From positions 1 to 64,000 of the forward strand of contig CAMKPL010000004.1 of assembly GCA_946414655.1 (NCBI GenBank): DNA of 64,000 nucleotides. The letters run 5' to 3'. This DNA comes from an uncultured Caryophanales bacterium. GTDB taxonomy: Bacteria; Bacillota_I; Bacilli_A; RFN20; CAG-826. The notes under the pieces are model-generated. The model was not told where the DNA came from, ran no database searches, and worked only from the letters and a program-made list of their open reading frames with translations. Every line of letters starts with the position of its first letter. The first letter of the stretch is position 1. Of the stretch, positions 27,013-36,347 are shown in pieces. Position numbers and translations under genes: made by a program.

Positions 27013-28116
27013 ATGATGGATGATTTTGAAGAGAATGTAATTGATGAAGAATACTCCGATGATTCATTGTTAAATTTAATATCGTATGGAGCGGATTTGT
27101 CTGTTAGAGAATTGGTAAATATGTTTGAAGTAGGGGAATTGGTAAAACCATCTTTGCAGCGTAATTATGTCTGGGACAAGAAGATGGCCAGTCGCTTTAT
27201 CGATTCTATTCTGCTTGGGCTTCCTGTTCCTTCTATTTTTCTGGCAAAAGATGAGTCAGAACGTCTCTTAATTGTTGATGGATTACAAAGAATAACTACA
27301 GTAGCTGATTTTTTCTGTGAGATTTTTTCAAAGACAGGAAAAAAGTTCAAGTTGTACAATGGTGAAATAATAAACGAAAAATGGAGAAACAAAACATTCA
27401 GCGAACTTGCTCCGGAGTATCAGCGAAGAATAAAAAACTACACTCTTCATGCTATAATTTTCGAAAGAAAAACCAATAACGCAAGTGATACAGCGATGTA
27501 TCAAATTTTTGAAAGAATCAATACAGGTGGTCGCATTCTTAGTCCTCAAGAAATAAGAAATTGTGTTTATCATGGTGAATTTAATAATCTTTTGATCGAA
27601 TTAAATAAAAATGGTAAATGGAGAGAACTATATGGCGCGAATCTAGACGAACGTATGAAAGACGTCGAACTGATTTTGCGTTTCTTTGCATTGAGCAACG
27701 TTTTTAATAGAAATGAGAAAATTTCAAATTTGAATAAGTATTTGAATTTGTTTATGAAAGAGAAACAACACATTCTCTTAAATGAAGAAGAGGCGTTTGT
27801 AACCGAATTTCAAAAGACAGTTGATTTTATCTATGACAACTTTCGGGGAACTCTTGGCGCTAAAAAAACACCTTTGAAAAAGAGAGTTGGAAAAACGCTT
27901 TTACTTGAATCATTGATGATTTCAACAAATATCTACTTGCGTAACCAACCATTTTATTCATCTGTTAATGATGCGGAATTCTTTACTAGAAAAGTCGATG
28001 AACTTTTGAATGACGAACTTTATTTTGAGGCATCGAATTCAAGAACAACAGATGTTTCAAACATCAAAACACGCCTCTTAAGATGTCTTGAGATTATTTA
28101 TGGTATTCAAATGTGA
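27013..28116 (+). CDS. DUF262 (GmrS/ParB-like) protein
   Basis: The 367-residue protein starts at ATGATG behind AAAGGAG; the ORF's earlier start at 26914 lacks a ribosome site and conservation. DUF262 landmarks: 'KPSLQRNYVWDKK', 'FIDSILLGLPVPSIFL' and 'LLIVDGLQRITTV' (the DGQR-type motif), then 'NTGGRILSPQEIRNCVYHG'. DUF262 is the N-terminal half of GmrSD type IV restriction enzymes and of several phage-defence proteins such as BrxU, and has nucleotide-dependent nuclease activity. The second GmrD (DUF1524) half is absent. Its stop overlaps the start of the HEPN gene, so the two are one unit. Confidence 0.82.
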   Translation: MMDDFEENVIDEEYSDDSLLNLISYGADLSVRELVNMFEVGELVKPSLQRNYVWDKKMASRFIDSILLGLPVPSIFLAKDESERLLIVDGLQRITTVADFFCEIFSKTGKKFKLYNGEIINEKWRNKTFSELAPEYQRRIKNYTLHAIIFERKTNNASDTAMYQIFERINTGGRILSPQEIRNCVYHGEFNNLLIELNKNGKWRELYGANLDERMKDVELILRFFALSNVFNRNEKISNLNKYLNLFMKEKQHILLNEEEAFVTEFQKTVDFIYDNFRGTLGAKKTPLKKRVGKTLLLESLMISTNIYLRNQPFYSSVNDAEFFTRKVDELLNDELYFEASNSRTTDVSNIKTRLLRCLEIIYGIQM

Positions 28117-28604
28117 AAAAGGAATATAAGGATTTAGTATCTGATTGTGTAATTGAAATTATCAACATTGAACAATTTGTTAATTCGCAACCATTTGATA
28201 GTAAAAACAAATTTTTGCAAAAATACATTGTTTTGAAGTGCTCTGGCACAATAGAGACTATATTTAAGCACCTAATTTTTGATAAACTTACAACAAACAC
28301 CCAGAAAATAACATCTAACTATATTGAGAATACCGTTTTACGAAATTCAACAAACGTTAATTTTGATAATATTTGCTCACTGCTTGAAAAAATCAGTCGA
28401 AATTGGAGTGCTCTTTTTAAAAAAGAATTTCCGAAATTGGAAAAAGAAAGTAAAGGTCTAGACACGTTAATTCAAAACAGAAACAAAATCGCTCATGGTG
28501 CCAATATTACGGTACCGTCAATACTTGAAACTAAAAATAGTTTTTATTCAGCTTGTAAAATTCTAATTTGGATTGATAAGGTATTAACAAATCAAAACTC
28601 ATAA
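28113..28604 (+). CDS. HEPN-domain protein (RiboL-PSP/MAE_28990-like)
   Basis: The 163-residue all-helical protein has the HEPN active-site motif R-x4-H in 'NRNKIAHG' (R123, H128). HEPN proteins are metal-free RNases common in toxin-antitoxin and abortive-infection systems. It begins with GTG overlapping the stop of the DUF262 gene (ATGTGA), so translation is coupled. Together they look like a two-gene defence or toxin module; which part is toxin or control cannot be read. Confidence 0.75.
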   Translation: MKKEYKDLVSDCVIEIINIEQFVNSQPFDSKNKFLQKYIVLKCSGTIETIFKHLIFDKLTTNTQKITSNYIENTVLRNSTNVNFDNICSLLEKISRNWSALFKKEFPKLEKESKGLDTLIQNRNKIAHGANITVPSILETKNSFYSACKILIWIDKVLTNQNS

Positions 28605-28609
28605 ATATT

Positions 28610-28631
28610 AGTGCCATGTTGGCACTTTTTT
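28610..28631 (+). terminator. Terminator of the DUF262-HEPN pair
   Basis: AGTGCCA pairs perfectly with TGGCACT around TGT and is followed by T. Nearly the same hairpin stands at 50239. Confidence 0.9.
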
Positions 28632-28645
28632 ATTATAAAGTAGAT

Positions 28646-28804
28646 ATAAACCTCAAAGACATTCATCTCTCTAAAGAACTAACACAACTAGAAGCATCTT
28701 TAATTTGTTCTGTTTCTTTAAGAACATATAAGCGTTTAGAGATTGATTCAAAATATAAAGAAACAGAGAAATATAAAAGAGCTATTCAATCGCTTAATAA
28801 ATAG
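28646..28804 (+). pseudogene. Decayed HTH gene, copy 1
   Basis: The open stretch encodes 'INLKDIHLSKELTQLEASLI' and 'CSVSLRTYKRLE', a helix-turn-helix segment like the N-terminus of small antitoxin-type regulators. The natural ATG seems changed to ATA. The formal ORF (28616, 62 aa) starts inside the terminator and is unlikely to be used. A homologous decayed piece with the ATG kept but a frameshift lies at 50271, also directly behind an AGTGCCA terminator. Confidence 0.6.
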
Positions 28805-28938
28805 AAAAATACCGTCAATTCCTGGTTAAATTCAAAAATTATTACTGTTGTTGGCCAGGGTTATGTTGACTTAAACATTGCTACTTTATTAAGTTAATCT
28901 ATACGCAATAAAATGTGTTAAATAATAATTTAATGTGT

Positions 28939-28944
28939 TAATAT
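28939..28944 (+). promoter_or_regulatory. -10 box, leaderless spacing
   Basis: TAATAT lies exactly 6 nt before the ATG at 28951. ATGTGTTAA occurs twice just upstream, about 21 nt apart (28912 and 28933), which could be an operator. Confidence 0.45.
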
Positions 28945-28950
28945 AGCAAA

Positions 28951-31689
28951 ATGAACCTATTGGTTTATTTAAAAAATAAATTTATATTAAATAAAGACAA
29001 AATCTTTAAGACAATACTTTTGATTATTGGGGTTTCCCTTGTTCTTTTGCTCTCTGGATCTGGGTTTACAAATTTTGGAATGTCCAGCAAAGGAAAAATC
29101 GTTTTGTATATTGTGACATTCCTTTATTTTGTAACTTTTTATGTTCTAAAAATTAAAACCTCGTTTTTTAAAGAAGCGATGGAGAAAAAAAGAATTCCGT
29201 TCCCGAAATATATAACATTTGCAACATTCTTAATCATATTTTTCTTGTTAATCTCGTTTATTTTTAATCCAAACAAGACCGAGAATTTAAACTCATACAT
29301 TGCGTTTACATTAACTGTTTTTCTTTCTTATCTAATCCTTTCGGCTTTTGAACATAGTTTTCTGTTAAAAGTCTTTAAGAATACTTTATTTATTTTAGTT
29401 TCAATTGCGGTATTAATTTACATTTTTACCGTCATTTCTGGAACATTTTATCCTTCGATATTTTTTACTAGTGATAAAAGTATCTATGGCTCACACCTTT
29501 TTGTGAGCAATGACCTCATATCTGGTTTAACAACAACATTTTATTTTAAAATTCGTTTAACGTCTGTCTTTTGGGAACCAAGTGTACTGGCAGTAATGTT
29601 AATTTCGGGATTAGTTGTTGAGATCTATTCGGAAAGAGACAAATTAACATTCATTCGAATTCTTGCTTTTATCGTTGGAATTATCCTTTCTAAATCCACA
29701 ACTGCGTATATTCTTTTACCGGTTGTATTGTTCCTTTTTTTGGCTGAAAAACTGAAGAATCTTTATGTTAAGAGTTTTGTTGTCTTTATTTTTATTGTCT
29801 CCACAAGTCTAATCATCTTATACGAAGAACAAGTTATCGATTTTTTAGTCACATTAGCGCCAGATATTTTTTCAAAAATGTCATCTGGAACAACTACTTC
29901 CTCTTTTGTTACTAGACTAGAAGCTTTTGGAACATGTTTTAATGTCTTCTTAAAAAGCCCAATCATTGGTTTTGGCGGAGTTAGTGCCAGGGAGCAATAC
30001 TTTTTAATTAGTAATGTGGCGGTAGATGCTCAAACATCAACGTTTGGTTATGTCTTATCATCTTTTGGTTTTGCTGGTGTTATTTATTTTGCATCAATCT
30101 TTTTTGGCATCATTATTTCCAAAAAAATCGATTCGTTTGCGAAGTTTGTTTTTATACCTTTAGTGTTTCTTCTTTCAAATGCGCAAGCACAAGGTGAGAT
30201 TTTAATTCTAAATATCTTGTATTTTTTACCTTTGGCTACTTGCTTATTACCTAAAAAAATCAATGCATATAATCAAGAAACATTTAAAGATAGTTATTCA
30301 TCAAACAAAATGGTTAAAGATTATTTATTAGCAAAAAGCGATGGTGGAGAAGTATCAAGAAATGTAACCGGCGCCTTTATCATAAGAGGCATTGCAATTT
30401 TAATTGCGTTTTTTACAGTTCCTGTGTATTTAAGATACTTCAATAATAGTGATTCAATTTATGGAATCTGGCTTGCAATAACATCGATTCTTTCCATAAT
30501 CATGGTATTTGATTTTGGTATGGGAAACGGTCTGAAAAATCGACTTATTGAAAATATCGAAAAAAAGGATGATGCAAAATCCAAAACTTATGTTTCAACA
30601 ACGTATGTACTAACCTCTATTGTTGCATTATTTGTTTTTGTCGTTTTTGCAATTCTTATCTTCACCATTAGCGATAATGTTCTTTTGTCTCTCTTCTTTA
30701 GTGATTCGAACCCTTTGACAGTTGATCTTGCTACATTCCGTTTAGGTGTTGCAATTATACTTCTAGCAATATGCTCTCATTTCAGTATTAAAAATATTAA
30801 TTATGTGTTGCAAGCCCATCAAAAGAACGCGATTACGAGTCTTTTTATGGTCATCACCAACTTCTCATCACTACTATTTGCTTTGATATTTGCTGATGTT
30901 TTTGATTTAAAATATCGTATTCTGGCTTTGTCTTTGGCGTATTTTGTGTTTTTAATTACCCCATTACTAATTGCAAACATCATTTTATTTAAGACGAAAT
31001 TTAAAAATATTTCTCCATCATTTAAATGTGTTGACTTTAAAAAATCACGCGAGGTTGTTTCAACAAGTTTCAAATTTTTTGCTGTACAGATTGGAAATTT
31101 ATTTCTTTGGTCATTAAATGAGTGGATCATTCTTTTCGCATTCGGTAAACCATTTGTTGTCGAGTATACGGAATATTATAAATTGTTCTCTTTAGTGCCA
31201 ATTTTACTTGGAACCGTTATCCAACAGCCATTATGGACTGCAATTTCAAAAGCCGATGCTGAATCGAATAAACCAAAGATTAAAAAATACATTAAAGTAA
31301 TTGCAATTTGCACAGGTTGTTGTATTGCTTTTAACTTGCTGTTATCTCTCGGATTAAGCTTTGTATTTGATCTTTGGCTTGGTGATCAAGCTCCATCAAT
31401 AACCCCGGCAATTCAAATGTCTTTTATTAGTTATTCAGTCATTTACTCAGTGGCCCTAAGCTTAGTTATTATTATGAATGCGTTGTCATTATTTAAAACG
31501 CAAATCATCACTGCGACGATTGGAATTTTATTAAAGATTCCTGCTATTATTTTAATAAAAAATGTGTTCCATCTAGATGTTGGATGGGAATTGATTATGT
31601 ATATTAATACTGCTTGTTATTTACCAATAGCGGTATTTGGTGGAATAGAAATTTATCATAGGTTAAAAAAGATTGGAGTTAGCCAATGA
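28951..31689 (+). CDS. Fused polysaccharide polymerase and flippase (Wzy-Wzx)
   Basis: The 912-residue polypeptide is one open frame. Residues about 1-445 form a multi-helix polymerase with Wzy landmarks: 'RLTSVFWEPSVLAVMLISGL', 'ILSKSTTAYILL', and after the outer loop 'FLKSPIIGFGGVSAREQ' and 'QTSTFGYVLSSFGFAGV'. Residues about 475-912 form a second multi-helix unit that begins 'GAFIIRGIAILIAFFTVPVY' and continues 'IYGIWLAITSILSIIMVFDFGMG', typical of Wzx flippases. A short polar linker (446-475) joins them. In known systems wzx and wzy are separate genes, as in locus 1 here. The fusion would couple flipping and polymerisation. It overlaps the next gene by 4 nt. Confidence 0.83.
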   Translation: MNLLVYLKNKFILNKDKIFKTILLIIGVSLVLLLSGSGFTNFGMSSKGKIVLYIVTFLYFVTFYVLKIKTSFFKEAMEKKRIPFPKYITFATFLIIFFLLISFIFNPNKTENLNSYIAFTLTVFLSYLILSAFEHSFLLKVFKNTLFILVSIAVLIYIFTVISGTFYPSIFFTSDKSIYGSHLFVSNDLISGLTTTFYFKIRLTSVFWEPSVLAVMLISGLVVEIYSERDKLTFIRILAFIVGIILSKSTTAYILLPVVLFLFLAEKLKNLYVKSFVVFIFIVSTSLIILYEEQVIDFLVTLAPDIFSKMSSGTTTSSFVTRLEAFGTCFNVFLKSPIIGFGGVSAREQYFLISNVAVDAQTSTFGYVLSSFGFAGVIYFASIFFGIIISKKIDSFAKFVFIPLVFLLSNAQAQGEILILNILYFLPLATCLLPKKINAYNQETFKDSYSSNKMVKDYLLAKSDGGEVSRNVTGAFIIRGIAILIAFFTVPVYLRYFNNSDSIYGIWLAITSILSIIMVFDFGMGNGLKNRLIENIEKKDDAKSKTYVSTTYVLTSIVALFVFVVFAILIFTISDNVLLSLFFSDSNPLTVDLATFRLGVAIILLAICSHFSIKNINYVLQAHQKNAITSLFMVITNFSSLLFALIFADVFDLKYRILALSLAYFVFLITPLLIANIILFKTKFKNISPSFKCVDFKKSREVVSTSFKFFAVQIGNLFLWSLNEWIILFAFGKPFVVEYTEYYKLFSLVPILLGTVIQQPLWTAISKADAESNKPKIKKYIKVIAICTGCCIAFNLLLSLGLSFVFDLWLGDQAPSITPAIQMSFISYSVIYSVALSLVIIMNALSLFKTQIITATIGILLKIPAIILIKNVFHLDVGWELIMYINTACYLPIAVFGGIEIYHRLKKIGVSQ

Positions 31690-33947
31690 AAATGTTCAAA
31701 AATAAAAAAACATTTATCTATGTCTTCTATCTTTTAATCATGCCTATCTTACTATGCTCTTTTTCGCTTGCTATCGCTCATTTTCAACCTTTCGACTATA
31801 GCAAAACACTCATTACAAATGTCGTTGAATCACTTGATGAAAGTCAAAGAGTAATCTTTAAAATCGATAGCAAGAAAGAACAGTTAAAGAATTGGGAAGA
31901 ATACGCCAATGTTTTTAATAGAGATTTCTATGGAGAAAACGTCCTCTTTAGAGTTTCAAATAAAACATTCACTATTCAAAATCAAACACAACAGATTGCT
32001 TTTTCTGATATTAAACAGTCCGATGTTAGGAATAATATCGACCACAATTTCTCATCCTTAAAATTGAACCAATCAATGAAGGATTTTAGTGAGAATTCTA
32101 TTATTATTGGCAAACCATTGGCTACAGAAATCTCGGCCAATATCGGCGATATTTTACGTGTTGAAAGTAATCAAAAAGAATTTGAATTTACAATTTTTGA
32201 TATCTACGAAGAAACTACAAATCAAAAGCGTTATATCAATAATTCGTATCTCGAGTTTAATAATCCGATTTGTTTTATCTCGTCAACATTTTTTAATGAA
32301 TTAACGATGAATTATTTTGATGGATATGTCTCTATCGGAAGTTATAAAAAATATATTAATCCAACCTATTATGAATTGAATCCCCTACTTTCAGACAACC
32401 ACGCAAATTTGGTGGTTTCTGACTTATTCTCCACAAACGATTTGATTCTTCAAAACTTAAATTTAAAGACTTATCAAGAACGATTATTTAATTCTTATCA
32501 AAATCAAAATTCTGCTTTTTATTATATTTTTATCGCGTTTTTGGTCGTGTTTTTAGCGGGAAATTTGCTTATAACCTGTAAATCCGTTTACGAATTAATT
32601 AACCACAAGTTTATTTATAAACATAGCACAAGTTTGTGTTTTGCTTATGCCTTGTTTGTTATATTGGTATCGATTGTTGGAGTTTTGTTATTAAAAAAAT
32701 TCTTTACATTAAAGTATGATGGTGTGATCGCACTATATTATTCACTCTCGGTTCCATTAATTGGTCTCACTATTTTTGTTATTTTACAAGTTTCTTTTGT
32801 CGCTCTTTCGGCGTTTATAACTCATAAAAAATTACTTAAAGACAAAAATAAAGAACGAGTTGCAGAAATTAAACGGCTTCAAGAGAAAAATGATAAAGTC
32901 ATTTTCGTAACAGGTTCGTTAACGCGCGGAGGTGCCGAGAAAGTAATTGTCGAATTAGCAAATTATTATGCATCACTAGGTCGGAAGGTTGATATCGTAA
33001 TTTTATTAAATAATCAGGTTTCCTGGGAATTAAATAAGAATATTCGTGTTGTGAATTTTACCGGAACAACTAATTCAAGAATAAAAAGAATTCATTATTG
33101 GCTGTCTTCGTTAAAGAATTATTTCAATAAAAATTATGGTGCAACAATTGTTTCGTTTTTAGTGAGAGTCAATATTCTTGTGCTTTTAACGGCAAAGAAA
33201 GAGAATCATAAAATCATTGTTTCTGAGAGAAACGATCCAAGATTTGATGGTCGAGGATTAATTGTTTCATCATTTACATCTTTCTTATATCCAAGTGCTG
33301 ACAAAATTGTTTTCCAAACAAATGAGTGCAGGGAGATGTTTGCTTCAAGTATTCAATCAAAAGGCGTTGTTATTTCTAATCCTATTACCATAAAGAAATA
33401 TGCCAGTTTAATGAAATTCGACGACAATTTACTTATTAGTGCAGGAAGAATTTCTAAACAGAAAGATCAAATAACAATGATTAAAGCCATGAAGATTGTT
33501 GCTTTAGAATATCCTCAAGTTCATCTTGATATCTATGGGGATGGGCCTTTAACAGAAAAACTCAAAGAAAAAATTAAAAAATATGAGTTGGAAAAGAATG
33601 TTGAAATTCATCCAAATATTCCAAATATCAATGATAAGGTTCTTGAAGCAAAAGCATATGTTTCAACATCTTTATACGAAGGGATGTCTAATTCCTTGAT
33701 GGAAGCTTCCTTTGCCGGTGTTCCTTGTATTGCAACACAATGTTTGGGAACCGACTTTATCAAAGAAGATGTCAATGGCCACTTTATCCCATATCAATCA
33801 CCAAGGAAACTTGCTAATGTAATTATTGACTTATATGCTAATAAAGAGTCTTATAACAGGTTAAGAGAGAGAACTATTAATATTGCTAAGAAAGCAAAGT
33901 TTGACGATATTTATGTAAGGTGGAAAGATTGTATTGATGATGAATAA
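31686..33947 (+). CDS. MacB/FtsX-like membrane domain fused to GT4 glycosyltransferase
   Basis: The 753-residue protein has an N-terminal helix (residues about 9-30), an outer domain (about 31-275), three helices (about 278-375) and then a full GT4 enzyme (about 400-753). The outer domain has the MacB-core look 'IIIGKPLATEISANIGDILRV' and 'FEFTIFDIYE'. The GT4 part has 'VTGSLTRGGAEKVIVELANY', 'AGRISKQKDQ', 'DIYGDGPLTEKLKE' and 'STSLYEGMSNSLMEASFAGVPC' (split here as STSLYEGMSN and SLMEASFAGVPC). Membrane topology puts the GT in the cytoplasm, where it belongs. I know of no family with this order. A free-standing relative of the membrane part is at 13901. Confidence 0.75.
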   Translation: MKMFKNKKTFIYVFYLLIMPILLCSFSLAIAHFQPFDYSKTLITNVVESLDESQRVIFKIDSKKEQLKNWEEYANVFNRDFYGENVLFRVSNKTFTIQNQTQQIAFSDIKQSDVRNNIDHNFSSLKLNQSMKDFSENSIIIGKPLATEISANIGDILRVESNQKEFEFTIFDIYEETTNQKRYINNSYLEFNNPICFISSTFFNELTMNYFDGYVSIGSYKKYINPTYYELNPLLSDNHANLVVSDLFSTNDLILQNLNLKTYQERLFNSYQNQNSAFYYIFIAFLVVFLAGNLLITCKSVYELINHKFIYKHSTSLCFAYALFVILVSIVGVLLLKKFFTLKYDGVIALYYSLSVPLIGLTIFVILQVSFVALSAFITHKKLLKDKNKERVAEIKRLQEKNDKVIFVTGSLTRGGAEKVIVELANYYASLGRKVDIVILLNNQVSWELNKNIRVVNFTGTTNSRIKRIHYWLSSLKNYFNKNYGATIVSFLVRVNILVLLTAKKENHKIIVSERNDPRFDGRGLIVSSFTSFLYPSADKIVFQTNECREMFASSIQSKGVVISNPITIKKYASLMKFDDNLLISAGRISKQKDQITMIKAMKIVALEYPQVHLDIYGDGPLTEKLKEKIKKYELEKNVEIHPNIPNINDKVLEAKAYVSTSLYEGMSNSLMEASFAGVPCIATQCLGTDFIKEDVNGHFIPYQSPRKLANVIIDLYANKESYNRLRERTINIAKKAKFDDIYVRWKDCIDDE

Positions 33948-35121
33948 ACCAAAAACATTGTATATTATTGGTGCAGTAAATATCCCAGATCTTGATGCGG
34001 GTTCTTTAAGAATTCTTCAATTTGCTGAAATATATAAAAAAGTTTTTGATCAAATCATCATTGCAGGAAAAGGTGATTTTAAACTTCATTCATTAACTAA
34101 ATATGATGGAAAAATTTCTTTAATATCTTTTCATAAAAAAGATTTTTCTAGTTTCTTTGATAAACTTCAAACACTCCTTCATCCAGAAAAATTTTTTCTA
34201 AATGATTTAGAGAACCTTTATGAACGATATGATATCACCCACATTATGGTTTATAGCGTATTACCTAAATCAGCAGTTAAGGCCATTCGAAAATTCACGA
34301 ACGCACACAACATAAAACTATTTTTTGATGTCGTTGAATTTCAATCGCTAAAAACCCAAAACCTGAGTTCTTTCGTCTCCTTTTATTCGCCTAATATGTA
34401 CATCAACAAAAAAGGCATAAAAAATGGTGATTCTGTGATTACAATTTCATCATTTTTAGAATCTTATTTTCAAAAGAAGAAATGCAATGTTGTTAGGGTT
34501 CCTTTTGTTTTTGATACGTCAAAAATTAAGGTGGAAGGAAAAAATAAGAACAAAGAAACTCTATCTCTCATATATGCTGGAAATCCTAGAGGCAAAAAAG
34601 ACCTTTTGCCAAACGTGATTAAAGGTTTATCCTTACTTTCTGAAAGTGATAAAAGCAAGGTTAAACTAAGAGTATTTGGAATTAGTTCCAAAGACGTTAT
34701 TAAAAATAAATATGTTTCCAAAAAGATTATCAATGAAACAAGTAAGATTGTCGAGTACTATGGTCAAATAGACCGAGAACAAATCTTTAAATACTATCAA
34801 GAATCAGATTTTTCCGTATTGCTTAGAAATCCTAAAACAAGAACTAGTCGAGCTGGATTTCCGACAAAAGTTACCGAATCATTATCTAATGGAGTACCTG
34901 TAATTTGTAATCTATCTTCAGATTTAAATTTCTATTTAAACAGCAAGAACGCGGTTTTGCTGGATGGTTTTTTGCCAGATGAATTTGCTCGAAAAATTTC
35001 TTATGTCATACAAATGCCAAAAGAAGAGCTTCGTAAAATGAAATTAGAAGCCAGAAAAACTGCTTTAGAATCTCTGGATGTTTCTCTATATCGTGATAAC
35101 ATTTTAAAGATCGTGGAGTAA
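33937..35121 (+). CDS. Glycosyltransferase, GT4-like
   Basis: The protein (about 394 residues) has a Rossmann-like start 'KTLYIIGAVNIPDLDAGSLR' and C-terminal donor-site features 'SLIYAGNPRGKKDLLP', 'VEYYGQIDREQIFKYYQESD' and 'AGFPTKVTESLSNGVPVICN'. The last resembles 'PtK..EylaaG.Pvi' of GT-B enzymes. It overlaps the fusion gene by 11 nt, with ATGATG at 33937/33940 as starts. Sugar unknown. Confidence 0.78.
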   Translation: MMNKPKTLYIIGAVNIPDLDAGSLRILQFAEIYKKVFDQIIIAGKGDFKLHSLTKYDGKISLISFHKKDFSSFFDKLQTLLHPEKFFLNDLENLYERYDITHIMVYSVLPKSAVKAIRKFTNAHNIKLFFDVVEFQSLKTQNLSSFVSFYSPNMYINKKGIKNGDSVITISSFLESYFQKKKCNVVRVPFVFDTSKIKVEGKNKNKETLSLIYAGNPRGKKDLLPNVIKGLSLLSESDKSKVKLRVFGISSKDVIKNKYVSKKIINETSKIVEYYGQIDREQIFKYYQESDFSVLLRNPKTRTSRAGFPTKVTESLSNGVPVICNLSSDLNFYLNSKNAVLLDGFLPDEFARKISYVIQMPKEELRKMKLEARKTALESLDVSLYRDNILKIVE

Positions 35122-35128
35122 TAATAAA

Positions 35129-35632
35129 ATGAAAATAATTGATTTTATTAAACGACAAATTAATCCAATCAAATATTATCGGAAAAAAGGTGCAAAAATC
35201 GGACACGGTTGTGAGATTTACCGTACTGTTTCTATTGATTCTGAACCGTATCTTGTTGAAATTGGAAACAATGTGCGAATTAATAGTGGGTGCCACCTGA
35301 TTACTCATGATGGCGGATGCTGGGTGATTAGAAATTGTAAATCTGAATTTGCTGATGTTGATTTGTTTGGCAAAATTACCATCGGTAACAACGTTTCAAT
35401 TGGAACTAACAGTATGATTTTGCCAAATGTTAGTATTGGAGATAATGTTATTGTTGGCGCAGGATCAATAGTTACCCACGATATACCGCCAAATTCGGTT
35501 GTTGCAGGTGCTCCGGCGAGGATGCTTGAAACAATTGAAGATTATTTTGAAAAACACCAGAACGAATTCGTTCGCACAAAAAGAATTGATAAAAAACAAA
35601 AAAGAAAAAATTTAGAGGAACATTTTAATTAA
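35129..35632 (+). CDS. Hexapeptide-repeat acetyltransferase (WbbJ-like)
   Basis: The 167-residue protein has 'YLVEIGNNVRINSGCHLITHDG' (as YLVEIGNNVRINSG and CHLITHDG), 'KITIGNNVSIGTNSMIL', 'VSIGDNVIVGAGSIV' and 'NSVVAGAPARMLE', a compact left-handed beta helix with the catalytic-type His in THDG. It would acetylate a sugar of the locus-2 glycan. GTGGAG lies in front of the ATG. The last 30 residues are strongly basic. Confidence 0.84.
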   Translation: MKIIDFIKRQINPIKYYRKKGAKIGHGCEIYRTVSIDSEPYLVEIGNNVRINSGCHLITHDGGCWVIRNCKSEFADVDLFGKITIGNNVSIGTNSMILPNVSIGDNVIVGAGSIVTHDIPPNSVVAGAPARMLETIEDYFEKHQNEFVRTKRIDKKQKRKNLEEHFN

Positions 35633-35680
35633 ATTTTTCTATTATTTTTATCATTTAATGTAAAAAGATGGATTTTTGAT

Positions 35681-35686
35681 TATAAT
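35681..35686 (+). promoter_or_regulatory. -10 box, leaderless spacing
   Basis: TATAAT lies exactly 6 nt before the ATG at 35693, showing that the sugar transferase has its own promoter inside locus 2. Confidence 0.6.
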
Positions 35687-35692
35687 TTTTTT

Positions 35693-36346
35693 ATGCAAGA
35701 TAAACAAAAGATGCATAAAACAAATGTCTTATACCTTTTTCTTAAAAGGTTTTTTGATTTATTTTCATCTTTTTTGTTCATTATTATTTTTTCGTGGCTT
35801 TACATATTGATATTGATTGTTAATCTTTTTGCTACGAAAGGCTCACCAATTTATTTCGATAAAAGAGTTGGGAAAAATGGAAAGCAGTTAAGAACGCCAA
35901 AATTTAGATCAATGTATCGGGACGCAAACAAAAACGCAAAAAGATATCTCAATGATGAGCAATATCAAGAGTGGAAGAGCGAAGGAAAGATTTTGAACGA
36001 TCCAAGAATTACTCCTTTTGGTAGATTTTTAAGAAAATCATCTTTGGATGAATTACCTCAGGTTTTTGTTATTTTGTTTGGTAAAATGTCTGTTGTGGGC
36101 CCACGTCCTGTAACAAAAAACGAGATTGATGTTAATTATTCTAAAGAAGAGAGTGTGAGACTTTTGTCTGTTAAACCAGGATTAATTTCAAACTGGGGAG
36201 TGAATGGGCGAAACGATATCACTTATAAAGACGGAAAAAGACAAAAACTAGAACTCGAATATTTAGATAAACAAAGTCTCTTTTATGATTTAAAACTAAT
36301 CTTGAAGTCTATTGGGGTTGTTTTATCCGGAAAAGGAGCGAAATGA
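35693..36346 (+). CDS. Initiating sugar-phosphate transferase of glycan locus 2
   Basis: The 217-residue Bac_transf protein has one membrane helix and 'RTPKFRSMYRDA', 'RITPFGRFLRKSSLDELPQV' and 'MSVVGPRPVTKNE'. It would load the first sugar phosphate on undecaprenyl phosphate for the locus-2 unit. The closest in style are WcaJ/EpsL-type enzymes. It has its own leaderless promoter and is followed directly by a GT4 gene, so these two form a small transcript. Confidence 0.88.
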   Translation: MQDKQKMHKTNVLYLFLKRFFDLFSSFLFIIIFSWLYILILIVNLFATKGSPIYFDKRVGKNGKQLRTPKFRSMYRDANKNAKRYLNDEQYQEWKSEGKILNDPRITPFGRFLRKSSLDELPQVFVILFGKMSVVGPRPVTKNEIDVNYSKEESVRLLSVKPGLISNWGVNGRNDITYKDGKRQKLELEYLDKQSLFYDLKLILKSIGVVLSGKGAK

Positions 36347-36347
36347 G

